NCBI GenBank assembly: GCA_017562135.1
Contig: QEYB01001350.1
Coordinates: forward strand, 1 to 64,000
Length of the DNA stretch: 64,000 bases
Source of the DNA: Dipylidium caninum
Lineage: Eukaryota > Platyhelminthes > Cestoda > Cyclophyllidea > Dipylidiidae
Reading direction: 5' to 3'
Shown here: piece after piece, positions 36,690 to 49,166 of the stretch
How the letters are laid out: the number at the start of each line of letters is the position of its first letter
How positions within the stretch are numbered: the stretch's first letter is position 1
Notes under the pieces: generated by a model
What the model was told of the DNA's origin: nothing
The model's database searches: none
The model's input: the letters and a program-made list of their open reading frames with translations, nothing else
Program-made: the position numbers and the translations under genes

Positions 36690-37830
36690 ACCGCTAGACT
36701 TTCGTGTGTTAGTAGAAGGGCAGAAGACTTGAAGACGAAGCCGAAAGCGTCAGCGAGTTGGGCGAAAATAAGGTGTTGGCAGTAGTAGCAGGCAAACGGG
36801 ACTCGATTTGCATTCCAGCAAAATCATAATATTGCATCGTTTAATGATCTATCTAACATTAGTCCGCCTCCTCTGCCGCCATAGCTTACCACCGTTTCAC
36901 ACACTCTACCCTCCCTCTCCTCTCTTGGCTCTCTCCCTGACAAAAGTGCCTTTCAGCGCCACTCTCGTCCATTCTCTCTCAACCTCACTTGTTCCAAGCC
37001 TTCAAGGCACTTGCCCGCATTAGACCATTGCCTCTATTTTCCTACTGCAGAAAAATTAATGAAAGTGCAGGAAATGAAGTTCACTGGACGGTTGTCGATT
37101 GGTCGGTGGGCGCTGCCATGAGCGTCTGGGGCTGCGAGGTTTCGTACTCTCCGGGCGACAGTGTTTTCGCTTGTTGATTGGAGTAACTGTCTATTATTTT
37201 GATACTTAAATATTCATTAAGCATGCATTTTGATAATAAATCCTCACCACCTCTGTAGGTGGCATGTTATAATGAGTGAGAACAGCAGGAAAAGGTTGAT
37301 TGAAAGAACAGAACAGTAGTTCAGTTGAGTGGACCTGAATCTTTTTCCGAGTCAATTCATTCTAGACAATCGAGAACCCATGTTAATTAAGTCAGTTTGT
37401 GCTGGATAAAGTACTGCCCCAGGCCTTGTTGCCCATTCTTCGGAAGAAATTGTTTTTGCTCCAAAGAAAAGGAAGCAAAATTGCTACAAGCTACTGTATG
37501 GTAATATTTTGATGGGCAATGATGATTTGTATGACGAAATGCAAAAAATGTACGAGGAAGCAATTATCGCATTTGGTGATGGAATACGTCCTGTTGCAGG
37601 AAGGGGTGTTCGCTTGGTTTGGACAGTCTTTACTCGAAAGACGACTTTCACACTCTCTACTGGGTGCTTCATGTCGTCCTGAACCGAAGCAGCCGTCAAC
37701 TAAAGCCCCTACTTCTAAGCGGCTTATTTGACGCAAAGAGTTTATGCACAATGAACGTAGATATGCTTTACTTTTTCCCCCTTTAAACTCATTTTCGACT
37801 TTGGCCGGACTTTATTATATGTGGGAAGTT
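36690..37830 (+). repeat. Dispersed repeat family R1, long copy
   Basis: Matches 62318-63390 over about 1.1 kb. Shared words include GAAAGCGTCAGCGA, GCAGTAGTAGCAGGCAAACG, AAATCCTCACCACCTCTGT and GAACCGAAGCAGCCGTCAAC. The right half also matches 33000-33800 and, in reverse, 17190-17640. Short frames such as 36808-37023 are not conserved. No terminal repeats or known element proteins were found. Confidence 0.6.
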
Positions 37831-38469
37831 TTGGTCCGTGCGTTCCTCTGATAGACTTTATTCAAATGATAATGAGGAAGGGTATTAGCCAACAAGTGGA
37901 TGAGTGAGCACATGCCGTTCAATCTTTCATTTAATTCGGCAAAATTCGACTGACTGACTGACTCCGTTCACTTCTCTCCCAATCTCCTCGGCCATTCCTC
38001 TCTCATTTTCCAGTTGTGCCAACATCTTCACCACTCCGTCTTCCTCATTTACATCGGGATAGTGGGGGAGACGTCGAAGGTGACATTGAATAGAGCATGA
38101 CGCTGTTGGCGACCCAAATTGCCAACAGTAGCTGTAGAAAAGGCTTTTTCTAAATTTTGGGTGGGGCTATTGTTTGTTGATTGGGGGGGTTGTGTTTATT
38201 TTTATCGAAAGGGCCACTGTCCTTTCTTCAAAATGGGGCGTCTTCTCTTCCTTCCCGCCTCCTTCAAGAAGTACTGTTCACTTCTCCCACTTCTGGCAGT
38301 GGCGCTAGATAAGTCTTCCCCTCCTCCTATGAGTGGGCCGGTGCTGCGCTGACTGGGATTGCGTCGACCAGAAGGGACTTGGCTGGTCTCACAGTCCGCG
38401 CATTCGCCTTTCACTCATCACGGAGGCAAGTGTGTCTGCGTGTGCACACAAATAAAAAAGGAGGTAAGT

Positions 38470-39290
38470 TGAACGGTCCAAAAAGGCCTCAGAGGAATGG
38501 GGGAGGATGGCGAGGTTAGCGCCTGTTGGCAGCCTGCTTGAAGAGTTAGCGGGGAGAGAAGCCTAATCACTTTTCTCGTCGTCACGAAGACATGGTTTGC
38601 GTTCCACGTTGTAGCCTCGGGCTCGATGGCACGGATGATATGCTCCTGCCAAGCCTCTCAACGCCACATTCAGCGGATGCTGACGGCGCTGAAGGTGAAC
38701 CCATCGGCCTGGATGACTGACTCATCACTGCAATAGTAACCAAGAGTTCGAATTAATAGATCGGTTTGTTGGCTATGTTAACAAGAAAACCCTTCCACTC
38801 TTCTGGTTGTTCTTCCTCTTCGGCGGGTACCTGTGGTTTAGTGTTAGTAGTAGTAGCATCACCAGTTCGTGAATCGTCTGAAGCGCACATTAATCTGACT
38901 TCATTGTGTTCTTTCAATGTCAATCTGGTAGTTCCCTACATGGGGTTTTCCTCGCGTGTCGCTTTTTGACTGCTCTCATGTTGGCGGATCATTATTGGTC
39001 TCTCCATTTCCATCTGCGATAACTTCGTCATCAGTGCTTCCACACTGCCTCCGCGTTGATCAATTAGTGTTGCATGGATCAATGGCATCTTCTTCTCTTT
39101 AGGCCTACAAAGAGGAACAAAAACAACAAGAACATCTACGTTTCAGTAGTCTTCTATTTTATGACAGCGGGAACTATTCGCATCAGAGCCACATACCGTC
39201 AGGCATGAAATCTCCAAGTGCCTCATGTATAATCATACCATCAGTGGTACAATGGTTTCGGCTTAAGCCCAAGGAGCCTACGTGCACGAT
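38470..39290 (-). pseudogene. Diverged minus-strand relative of the acidic gene 5' end
   Basis: Reading the minus strand, 38745 to about 38470 aligns to exon 2, intron 2, the micro-exon and intron 3 of the acidic gene. Shared words include GCAAACC-TGTCTTCGTGACGA, GCTGCCAACAG and GCTAACCTCGCCATCC. The exon 2 acceptor is kept (ACTATTGCAG), but the intron 2 donor is GATTAG instead of GTTAGT and the micro-exon donor is GC. Upstream, 39110-38770 is open in one frame except for a single TAG (near 38940). It contains KMPLIHATLIDQRGG, TKLSQMEMERP and, after the TAG, AEEEEQPEEWKGFL, which matches the exon 1 end EGRLREWTAGGGGTLL in position. A further candidate exon at about 39290-39192 (GDFMPD near its end) precedes a GTATGT donor. 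The copy is old and probably inactive. Confidence 0.45.
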
Positions 39291-39299
39291 GCAAGCACT

Positions 39300-41770
39300 G
39301 AAAAGTGTAAAAATGGTGAATGTAACTTGCATGAACCCTCAGCATGCAACTCAATCACTGACAAAGCACGAAGTGTGCGAAAATAATCCAAAAAGACTGG
39401 CCGCGCTTACTATTTATTTCATTCAATAATAAAAGTGCGCAACATCTAACCTAAAATAATAAATGCATAACATGTTGACTTATTTGATTTGCTTCACATA
39501 AGGACTAAATATCGACATAGAGGACACTCCTGACAGATGGTAACTTCACGATAAAAACCACAAACAAATATGCAAGCGAAATAATGCAGCTTTCAGTATA
39601 AAACACAGTGGAAAGTTCGAATACCAAAAAATAGGTTCTAAAACGTTTCCACAGGGTAACAAGAGGTTCATCACTTGACGATAGTTGGAGTGGAGTGGGC
39701 TTAAGGGCAGATCAGCGAGCAATACGTAGCGGGCAAATATACCGATCTGCAGGAAGAGGCGCCAAAGACAGGTTGAAATGACATCGAATGCGGTGCGACG
39801 AGGTCAGCGTGTATGAGTCCTCTGGTCACCGGAATAACAGTTTGCTACACACAATCCCATAAGATAAGATAGTCAATCCTGGAAGGGAGCACGAGAAACA
39901 AAAGTTACTTTTGCAAAATAACAGCAAAAGAATGGACAACTAGGCAATGGTAGTGGAATCATGTGCATTAGGACAAGGAGAGAAGATAAAGAAAAGCAAT
40001 TTTATTCCAAATGCAAATCACTTCAATGAGAACTGGTTCGGCTGAAAACGGAGCAGGAACGAGTCAGGCGTTTGCACTTCGGGACAATGCCATTCTCAAA
40101 CTTTGTTAATCGATGGTCTGCGCAAAATAGCCGCTATCCTCGCTTCATAGCGCTACGGAATCTCAAAAGTCATAGAGCGAATGTGTATGCGAATGTTCAA
40201 CATCACTAGGAATTACGACAGCGAGCAGAGGTCCCCTCGAGATGACGTGCTCGAGGACGACGAAGAGACACAGGCGTTGCAACATCGCGGGAGAAGCCTA
40301 GTCCAACGCTCACTCTTATCAGTGGTCTCCGTCTCGTGTTAGTGCACTTGCAAGTGAAGTCTGTCGAACTGTAAGAGGCGATGGATTTGCACTAGACCAT
40401 CTTTCCCCAATCCACACGGTCTACAGGCAACATCTTCAGAGGCTTGGACTGAGTCTTTCCTGGTAGATTGACAGAATGCACTGCGATGAGTTGATAAGCG
40501 ACAGCCTTGAAGCCTCTTGATCTCAGTAGCTCTGTTTCCAGTGCCTATTTGCACCCTCGAGGATCTGATGCATGGCCCCATACACAATCCGGCATGACGA
40601 CATCTTCTGGGTGCACAGAATGAGGCTTCTATTTTCACAAGCTATTTCTGTCTACGCGATAAGGACACCACTACCTCGAGTTCTGACTTACCAGCAGAGT
40701 TCTATTCAAAACCAGGGGGAGTTCGAGGTGGGTGAAGCGGAAGGCGAAAATTCAAACGGACCACGTGAAACTGCGTGGGTGGACTTAAGGGGAAGAGGCG
40801 ACAGTAGTGGAGAAGCAAGGCGTTTGCGACAAGTGTGGCAGACGGCGCTGACTCGCGCATTACATTGAGAGAAAGCAGAACAGAGGACACCCTCATTTCA
40901 CTCTGGCAATTTCTGATGTGTGAGATCAAAGCATGGTTCGCCCAAGCGCAGTTGAATACCATCAACTTCCCTCTTCGTCGAGCTCAAAGGATACCACTTA
41001 CACGCGACATCCGGCATAATCGACGATTCAGTAGGTCAGTGTGGAAGAGTATGTAAGTACTAATTCGCCAACTCTCTTCATCCGCTTGATTTCTCAGTGA
41101 CGCACTTTTTAAATACGTGTTTGGTGGTGGGGGAAGAGATCTATCAATGGAAGTAGAGGGCGTTTAGCCAAAAATAACTCTCATCGTAATAGCTTTCAGC
41201 TGCACCAACGAAAAGCTTCTGGTCGGTCAGGTGAAACCGTTGAAATTCCTCCGTTGTTCGTTCGTTCATTTGTTCGTTCAGTTACTCCTTGGAGCGGGGA
41301 TGCTTCCACTGGGGAAATAATCCGATACTGGAGATACCGTCAGTGGCGAGCGGTGGTGGAGAATGCCGGTCAGCGAGGATTAGCAACTCGGGACTGCACC
41401 TTGGACCACAGTTGCATTGCAAGGCCACTCACCTCGTCGGTTTGCGTCCCTCCCAATCGATTTTTATAACCCTTTTAAGGACGGTTCAGTGCAACTCGTC
41501 CTTTCAATGGCAGAATGGCTGCAACTCATTGGCTCATCGCATCGTTCTGGCTGACCACTGGAGAAGGAGTGAAAGAGTCGTTGCGAGTATTTCACCCTCG
41601 AGCGCACGCTGCTCAGGAGAAAAAAGGTGGTGAGCGGAGACGCCGCATAGTGACACATGAAGAGGATAAAACTCCTCCACGCCCCCGAAAACCCCGCACA
41701 CAGCTCGAGATCCTTCTACCGAAGTACAATTCCTCCCTTCCCCCGTCCTCCTGAAAGTCTCCAAACCACA
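39300..41770. other. No supported gene; AT-rich then R4
   Basis: Positions 39300-40300 are AT-richer than the surroundings and resemble intronic or intergenic DNA. They would lie upstream of the minus-strand relative of the acidic gene, and no further exon was identified there. R4 occupies 40310-41260. Positions 41260-41770 hold only short overlapping frames. Confidence 0.35.
40310..41260 (+). repeat. Dispersed repeat family R4, second copy
   Basis: Counterpart of 25790-26290 in the same orientation, split by extra sequence. It ends near the GTTCGTTCGTTCATTTGTTC simple repeat at 41256. Confidence 0.4.
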
Positions 41771-42189
41771 ATCAATCCACTGTCTCACTACTCCATCATT
41801 TCACTTGGTAACCTGACTGTACATACCCTTCAGAAAAGCTCTCTTGACGCTAGCCATAACACATGAAATGACTTTACACCTCGTCAACTGACTTGTGCAG
41901 TGTTTAAAGTGATTAAAATAGGCAGAGATCAAAAAGGGCAGAGGAGATGAGAAAAGAGGGAGAAGGAGGGGAGAAGGGGCAGGAAGCTGTTGGTTCAGTC
42001 TGCACTGGAATACTTTAACACGGACGGCATCGGCGCTCCCCTCGCACAGATGGCGGTGTCGTTGACTGAGCCCCGAATCCGCCTCGAGCGCATCCTCTGC
42101 TGCACACAGCTAACGGAGAAGTGACAAGTTGAAATCAACACTAGTAAAGAATTGAACCGTTTGACCTAGGAATTATTGATTGGCACTTT

Positions 42190-43186
42190 CAAAGGAGGGG
42201 TCCTACCGGCGATTTTGATAACCTGGGTTTATTATTCCCACCAAATGAAGGGCAAAAATGTTTGACATATCAGATGTGAAAATCACTGAGGTTTCACCTG
42301 ACGTTGTCACCACCAGGAATCTACTGTACAAGCGGGAGAAAACTGTCAAACAACGGATGGCTCACATATCCTAACAAAGGCCTCCTTGAGCATATTCCAG
42401 CTACCCAGCGTGACCATCTGGCCACGTACTAATTTCACGTTCGAAGGGTCTGTTCGGGCGGGCGAAAGGACGGAGTGTAAAGCAACCCACATCCTGGAAG
42501 TGAGGAGCTATTGAGGTAGCAGAATATGAAAAGAATCATAGAATAGCAGAATATGACACGATGAAACGTGTGCCCACCTAGTCGGCATGCCTCAAGAAGG
42601 AAGGAAATAACATCACGAAGATATAAACTGGTGTTGCAAAAGAAGAACACACAATCACTTGCAAAGCCAGTGCGCCAACGACAATGGCAGCCAGGAAAGT
42701 GTGGGAAGTGTCAGGGTGGTGGATTTGCGCGGGGATCACTTGCTTTACGAAAAAAACCTGACCGGATCACGTCATTAAGAAAGGCCCGTCACTACTGGGG
42801 ATGCAGTCCACCCAAGCGTAGACGCATGGAAACACATGTTAGGCCAGTTCGACAAGAGAAATATACCTTCATTGAAGAAATGTTGTGGGAAACAGCAAAG
42901 CAACAGGGCGAGGTAATACTGCTTGGAATGAATAACTTGTTATCGGCCAAAACCAACACATATTCAATGCAAGGACAAACTACTCGTACCCACATGAAAG
43001 TCCGACATTAAGGTCATCAGAAGAGGAAGAGAAATAAGATTTGTTGGAATGGGTGAGGAGTCGCCCATGACAAAAAGGTTGACACCTGAAGAGGAAGACA
43101 AAAAACTTGATAAAATTCTTCCTTCTTTAGTCGAAAGACGAAAAAAAAACAAGAAAGTAACCGCTGGTTCGCAGTTGAACAATTAA
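42190..43186 (+). pseudogene. Old degraded paralogue of the 337-aa ORF
   Basis: Related to the 18181 ORF over its whole length and into both flanks. The upstream flank (GTTTGACCTAGGAA near 42168) and the downstream flank (GACTACTTTCCCATCAG near 43192) both match. The start codon is lost: ATG in CCGACGATGG corresponds to ATT in CCGGCGATTTTG near 42211. Best-preserved pieces are near 42770-42860, where a motif equivalent to WGCSAPKRRRME reads WGCSPPKRRRME, and the C-terminal end, terminating in QLNN. Many indels and stops lie between. Divergence is far greater than between the two inverted-repeat arms, so this copy is older. The related stretch begins near 41810. Confidence 0.7.
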
Positions 43187-44596
43187 GCAATTGACTACTT
43201 TCCCATCAGTATGATCAACGTCCAATGCACTACATTTTGTATGCGTATATCATTCATCCTGATTTAATACAGACACTCAAAAGGAAAACCAGAGTTCATG
43301 TGAACGGACAAAAGTTGAATACTACCATTTCAAACTGCAAGAAAACGCATCAGCATTTCGGAGATTACTTATTTAACTGAACTGAAGACTGTGTGCTAAC
43401 TATCTGACACATTTGCATTTTTAAAATAATTCAATGCCCTCCGCGATATCTGTACTAACCAACTAAGTAAACACTAACTAAGGCCAATTAGGTTTAATCT
43501 GAGGCGAGTTTACAGGCGAGAGGCAAATGTCCATTCGTATAAGTACATGCTCTTTCCGCCTACAAAATCGACAAATCGCCTGCAACAGCAACGAGGGGAA
43601 TTCACCAAATAGCATTTATGACAAATATCAGGTAGCAATGATTAGCAATCAAAAACTTACAAAATCAGACTTACTCCGACGGCCGGGAACTACAAAAGTA
43701 TCTTCGGACGTTCACTGAAATGCGCACCAACGCAAAACAAGGCCACAGCCGGCCCACTAAAACAAAATAATATTTAGTGTTATTATTAATCACTTCAACT
43801 CCGTCTTCTGTAACCATATTTAAACTGATTTTTCTTAATTTTATAAAAATAGGTGCACGGTTAGTGTAAATTTATTGCCGATTATGTGTTTAATAAGCTG
43901 ATACACTTCTAATTACTCAATGTTTATATACCCATTGTAACGCGCTTAATTTTATCTCCCAAAAACTGCTAAACCTGATCACGTCTCTGAATCATCTTGA
44001 CATGACATGACATCTCACATTGGACCCGCCTTCCTCCGGCTCTCCCTCCACTTTCCTCACCACTCATCGGTGGCGTGTGCGTGCCAGAATGGTGCGGTGA
44101 AGGCCTCGCTGAAGAACTGCCTCTGGTGCGCACAAGGTTTCACTGACCCGCCCACCTCAGTGCTGTCATCGCACCTTCAATAAGGCGACCCACGTTGCCA
44201 TTCCCCTCCCGTCTGCCTTGTGGCGGACTGCGGCGCGGCACCGAGCAACGCTTCCGCCTGAGAGGAGGAAGGGATCCCCTAACATGTCTAACTCTTCGCC
44301 ATACTCACCTACGTCGCAAGCCTACATGAGCTGTAGACTCGTTCCATGTGCTCCATTTGCGATTGAGTGACTACGCCTTCACTCTTTCCTTTGTTAAATT
44401 GCCTCGTTCCACGTCAATTTCCACAACTCTGATTCCCAACTTCCACCCACCACCTTGACCCCATCCCACCCAACACTGTTTGGATCAAATAAGCTGCGTC
44501 AAATCCTCTACGAGATAGGACTCAAGACAGGCTGGCAACACATCTTACACCAATTGTCTGTGGTCAGGGACTATAGATGACGGCCTCTTCGACATG

Positions 44597-44643
44597 GACG
44601 AGACGAGACGAGACGAGACGAGACGAGACGAGACGAGACGAGA
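44597..44643 (+). repeat. GAGAC microsatellite, copy B
   Basis: About nine units at the site equivalent to 4031-4065. Confidence 0.9.
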
Positions 44644-45837
44644 GGAGACAGACGAGACGGGTCCAGATAGGTCGGAGAACGAACAGTTGGCCAAGTTTGT
44701 CTTCTTCCCCCAACATCAAACCGTTGTCAACCTCGGCGCTGCAAGCCACCAATGTGAGGTCCTCCTTAATTATGTGTGATGACAAAGAACAAAATGTTCG
44801 ACAAGGCGTTCCATGAGAAGACAGACACGCAGACGGAGGCGGAGACGGAGACGGAGACGGCGATATAGAGTTACGCCTATGAAGGGAATATTTCGTTGAG
44901 GCTTACAAACAACTAAATCTTCAAATCAACCTACAAGTCGCTCGCTCAACTACTGCGGGTGAATAGCGCACGACGAAAGGTGAAAAATCTGTGATAGATA
45001 TGCTCACCAGGTACCAATCAAAGGCTGGCACAAAGTTTTAAACTGCAAAGGAATTTGGATCACATCAAACAAACCAATTGAAGAGATATACCACTTCCAA
45101 GCTTATGATCCAACAGCCTTACGGAGGAGAATGACAAAAGTAGAACACATGCACGAAAGTTTAGACAATAAACTAACTCCCAGACCATGTGACTCCCGAA
45201 ACAGTAAATAAAACATATTTGTACTACTTACTATATTAGAGTACTATGGGGGCCGTAAAATAATAACACTTGACAAATATGGGAAAGTCAGCAATTGGAG
45301 TATTGCGAATCAACCGCACATGCACCCAGATTAAAATACAACTGATTGATATTGTTAATCGTTGGGAACCTGACTGCAAACGCTGCATCAGCACAAGAAA
45401 TATCAGAATCCTTTCCTCCCGCTTGACAGGCAGGCAGGCAGGCAGGCCAACGGGAAGAGGCCTTGACTGACGTGGAGGTGAATTTTCATCTTTGTCTGCC
45501 CATGTGACAGGGAATGCGTGGCGAGGTGACGAGATGCACACACGGCGAGTGCGTGTCTGTGAGGCTTATTGGAGAGAAGGAGAAATGCTCTGCGTTGTAT
45601 GTATTCTCCACTTGACCATAGTATTTGGACATGAGACAGATTGCCCTTGTCCGCACCCACCAGGTGCGAAGAAGAGTGAGGAAGAAGCGGAAAATCAGTG
45701 GTTAGGGCAAACGCAGGCCTCGCCTTAGTCTCATTGTGGGAGGAAAGTGCTCGCCATGTGGAGTGGCAATTCATAGTCGACTCGTTACAAGATGATGGCG
45801 CAAAGGAGGAGTCTGAGGATAACCAGAAGCATTGATA

Positions 45838-46042
45838 GGCGAAAGAGAAGAAGAAGAAAAAGAGGAGAAGGAGAAGGAGGAGGGCACAAATAATTGCAGA
45901 GGGAGAGATTTGTGGGTCAAATAAGAGAAAAAGACACAAAGGGAAAAGGGAGGAAGGTAAGGGAATGGAAGGGAAGAGTGACGGAACGGGTGGGGAAGGG
46001 AGGGGAAGGGAAGGGAAAGGAAAGGGAAGGGAAGAATGAAGG
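45838..46042 (+). repeat. Polypurine tract, copy B
   Basis: Counterpart of 5225-5430, GAAGAAGAAG followed by GGGAA-type units, with several one-base differences. Confidence 0.7.
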
Positions 46043-46119
46043 AATGAGGGCAACTAGAGGGCGAGGAAAGTGTCTATTCACTCTCACCTGTTTGATAATC
46101 GAAGGCGAATATCAAGGTT

Positions 46120-46595
46120 GACAGGCAGCCTCTGACTGAATCAAAAGAGATGTGCCCTTTGCAAAAGGTATTGCAGGAGAGAGAATGGGCTAATGTGAGT
46201 GGCTAGAGAAGTGGTTGGGCTCAGTTGATTTATGGAGTTATCACAGTTGTAGCCGAATGTGTGACGAGAAGCAAGAGCAATAGCAACCAAATTGGTGAAA
46301 GAAGGTGGGATTAGACTGCGTGAAGATATTGGCAGATGGCAGATGCAGATGCAGAATGCAGAAGCAGAAGCGAAGGCGAAGACCCAAAGGTGAGGGTGTT
46401 TCAACGAACGAGTCGGCAGTTGGGGTGAGTGGTCAGACTAGTGAGCTTGCCAAGTGGCGGCCTCATCGCATAGGTTGAGTTCAGCCAGAAGTGCCAAAAG
46501 ACTGGCGTGCCCATTACCGCCCCACGAGAGTATGGCCAACGCCGCTGCCGAAAGCAGCCACACACACAATACTTCGGGGCACCTGACGCTTTAAT
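46120..46595 (+). pseudogene. Gene U, 3' exons, copy B
   Basis: Same exon candidates as in copy C: one ends near 46194 with donor GTGAGT, one is 46253-46389 with donor GTGAGG, and a last exon follows GCATAG near 46473. Compared with C there are several one-base changes (loss of a G before the first donor, extra bases in the GCAGAT run and in the last exon), so no continuous frame remains. The TAA equivalent of C lies near 46593. Confidence 0.3.
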
Positions 46596-46808
46596 TTAAA
46601 CCCTCACAACTGTCTGAACGCGTCCACTCACGAAGTGCTGCCAACCAGGCCTGCTGAATCACTGACGCGGCCATTATCGATTGCAAGCGGCGGCATCGAT
46701 TGCATTTGAATTTGGTTTGACGCCTTTCCTCGCACACAAAGTGACTTTGCGAACTTGAGCCTTGCTTTTGCTGTGCTGTGCTTGCCTGCTTTTATTATTG
46801 CGAACAGA

Positions 46809-49166
46809 ATGAAGGGCGGTGGAAGTCGCTTCGTCACATTGGTCATCAGGCGGATGTGGCGACATTCTCGGGCACTTCGGAGTCGACTGCAGCCTCCCGA
46901 AGGTAGACTGCGCGAGTGGACGGCAGGGGGAGGGTGGCACTCTTCTCGGTAAGTTGCCTCGATTGCCGGTCCTTTGCTCGGCTTTATGTCATTCTCCCGT
47001 CCATTATCAATTGCAGTGAAAGAATCAGTCGCTCTGGCCAACGAGTTATATCCGACGCCGTGGTCAACGTCCGTTGAATATGGCGTGCCATCGGGCCCTG
47101 AGGCTACACTGTCGGAGTGCAAACCCTGTCTTCGTGACGAGGGGAAAAGTGGTTAGTCTTTCTCTCCACTAACTCTTTTTGCAGTCTGCCAAACAGGTGC
47201 TAACCTCGCCATCCGCCACAATTCCTCTAGGCCGCTTGTTGCCATTCACCTTGCCTCCAAGGGCGCCATGCCCTATTCACTGCCACCTTTGACGCCTTAC
47301 CCACTATCCTCGAAGTGAATGAGGAGGATGAAGAAGTGAGGAGAGGAGTTGAAGTGGAAGGAAAAGTGGAGGTTGGAAGTGGAGGGGAGTTGAGGTGGAG
47401 GTGGAGGAGGAGGAGGAGCAGAAGAGGAAGCGTCAGCACAATTGGAAATGAGAGCCGTGATGGCGCAGGAGATTGGGACGAAAGGTGAGCCCGAGTCCCA
47501 GAGTCAGAGTCAGAGTCAATGGCTTTGGCTAGGGCTTGGGCTTTTTGCAGGAGCGGAGACAGACAGTGACGAGTGGAGGGTGAAAGCGCAAGAGGCGGTG
47601 GAAGTAGTGGTGGAAACGGAGACAGAGACGGAGACGAGACGGGAGACAGACTTGGAGATGGAAGTGGAGGGAGGTTGGGAGAGAGAAGGTGGAAAAAGAA
47701 GCGGGAATAGAGGTGGAAGTGGAGGTGGAGACAGATGAAAAAGGGCTGGTGGAGGCGGAGACGGAGACGGAGTCGGATGCAGAGATGGAGGCGGAGGAGG
47801 ACGCAGAGATGGAGGCGGAGCGGAGATGGAGACGGAGCAGAGAATGGAAGCGGATGCGTCGACAGGGAACGCGGCGACGACTAGGGCGGAGGCGGAAGTG
47901 GAAGCAGAAATGGATGCGGAAGCGCAAATGGAAGCGATTGCGGATGCAGATGTGGATGCGGTTGCGGAGACGAGGGCGAGGGCGAATGCGAGGGCGAATG
48001 CGAGGGCGAATGCAAGGGCGAGGACCGCGACGGAGGAAATGGAGGAAGACGATTGTGAGCGAGGGCGAGAGGAAGAAGCTGAAGAAGCAATAAGCATGAG
48101 AGACGTATTTTCAGAGGCAGAATACAAAAGTGTAAGCATGAGATCGAGGGGGAGAGAAGCAGAAGCAGAAGGAGAGGAAGTGGAAGTGGAAGAAGAGAGA
48201 GAAGGAGAGGGTGAGAGGGAGAGAGACGTCGAATTGCAGTTGGAGAGAAGGGCGAAAAGAAGAGGAGTCTGAGTCTGGGGAGGATGACTCTGAGTCGGCT
48301 GAAGAAGCCCTCCAACGCATCCGTGAGTGGTCGCTTTACATCGTCTCCTGGTCAACGTAGTCTTTTCGAGGAGTGTTGGCCCGATGGTTATCAGTGATCG
48401 TCGAGTGACGAGAATGTGTCTTCTCTGCCTAGTTGGCAATCGAATACGTTGCAGCGGGGAAGACGTTGGCGAAGCCGCTCGCAGGTGCCTCCGTGTGTGA
48501 CTGGCCACGCATTAATACGGGAGGAGGAGTCTGGGGAAGATGTCTCCGAGTCGGCCGAAAGAAACGCTCGAAGGCACCCGTGAGTGTTCGCTCACTTTCA
48601 TCTTGCGATCACCGTAGTCCTCCTGAGGCCTGAGGTTGCAATGGTTTAGGAGCTAATCTTTGACTCAAGAGACTGTTTCTGTCCACCACACAGTTGCCAA
48701 CGGAACACGTGGCAGGGAGCGAGACGCCGTCGACAAAGCCAGCCACAGGCGGATCTGCCAATGGTTGGTGGAACTTTCTACTCGAAGATGTGTCCGAAGA
48801 TGACGACTCTGAGCCCCTGGAGAAAGCGCTCAAACGAATCCGTGAGTGTTCACTTACTTCGTCTTACGATGAAAATAGTCCTCCTGCGGCCGGTAGTAGT
48901 GTGGCGCAGTGGGTTGCACGAGTGATCTTCGACTGAAGAGAATGTGTCTCCTCTGCATAGGTGCCAACCGGAAGCTCTACAGTGAGGAGACTCCGCCCAC
49001 GAAGCCATCAACACGGAAGTCTGTAAGCGGCCAGTGTACATTGTCTTCAAGTGTGGGTGGAAGTTGTTATCAAATGGTGAGGCCCTTAAGCCAAATGACT
49101 TCTCTTATTTTGCAGCGGAGAAGGAGATTCACGCATCTCTTCTGCTGCTTCTGGAGAAAGAGGTAG
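46809..49166 (+). pseudogene. Acidic low-complexity multi-exon gene, copy B
   Basis: Same exon order as copy C: 46809-46948, 47017-47151, micro-exon 47185-47196, 47231-47484, 47551-48322, 48433-48579, 48694-48841, 48961-49076, then a last exon from about 49116. Splice sites are conserved, including GTAAGT at 46949 and GTGAGT at 48323, 48580 and 48842. The frame is broken by one-base indels: an extra A in the micro-exon, an extra T after 47236, an extra A near 48254, three separate insertions in exon 6 and one in exon 7. The stretch 47826-48272 is open and links the acidic repeat to the VELQLERR segment, which C loses by a frameshift. Comparing the three copies gives one consistent frame, so these breaks may be assembly errors rather than true inactivation. 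Confidence 0.5.
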
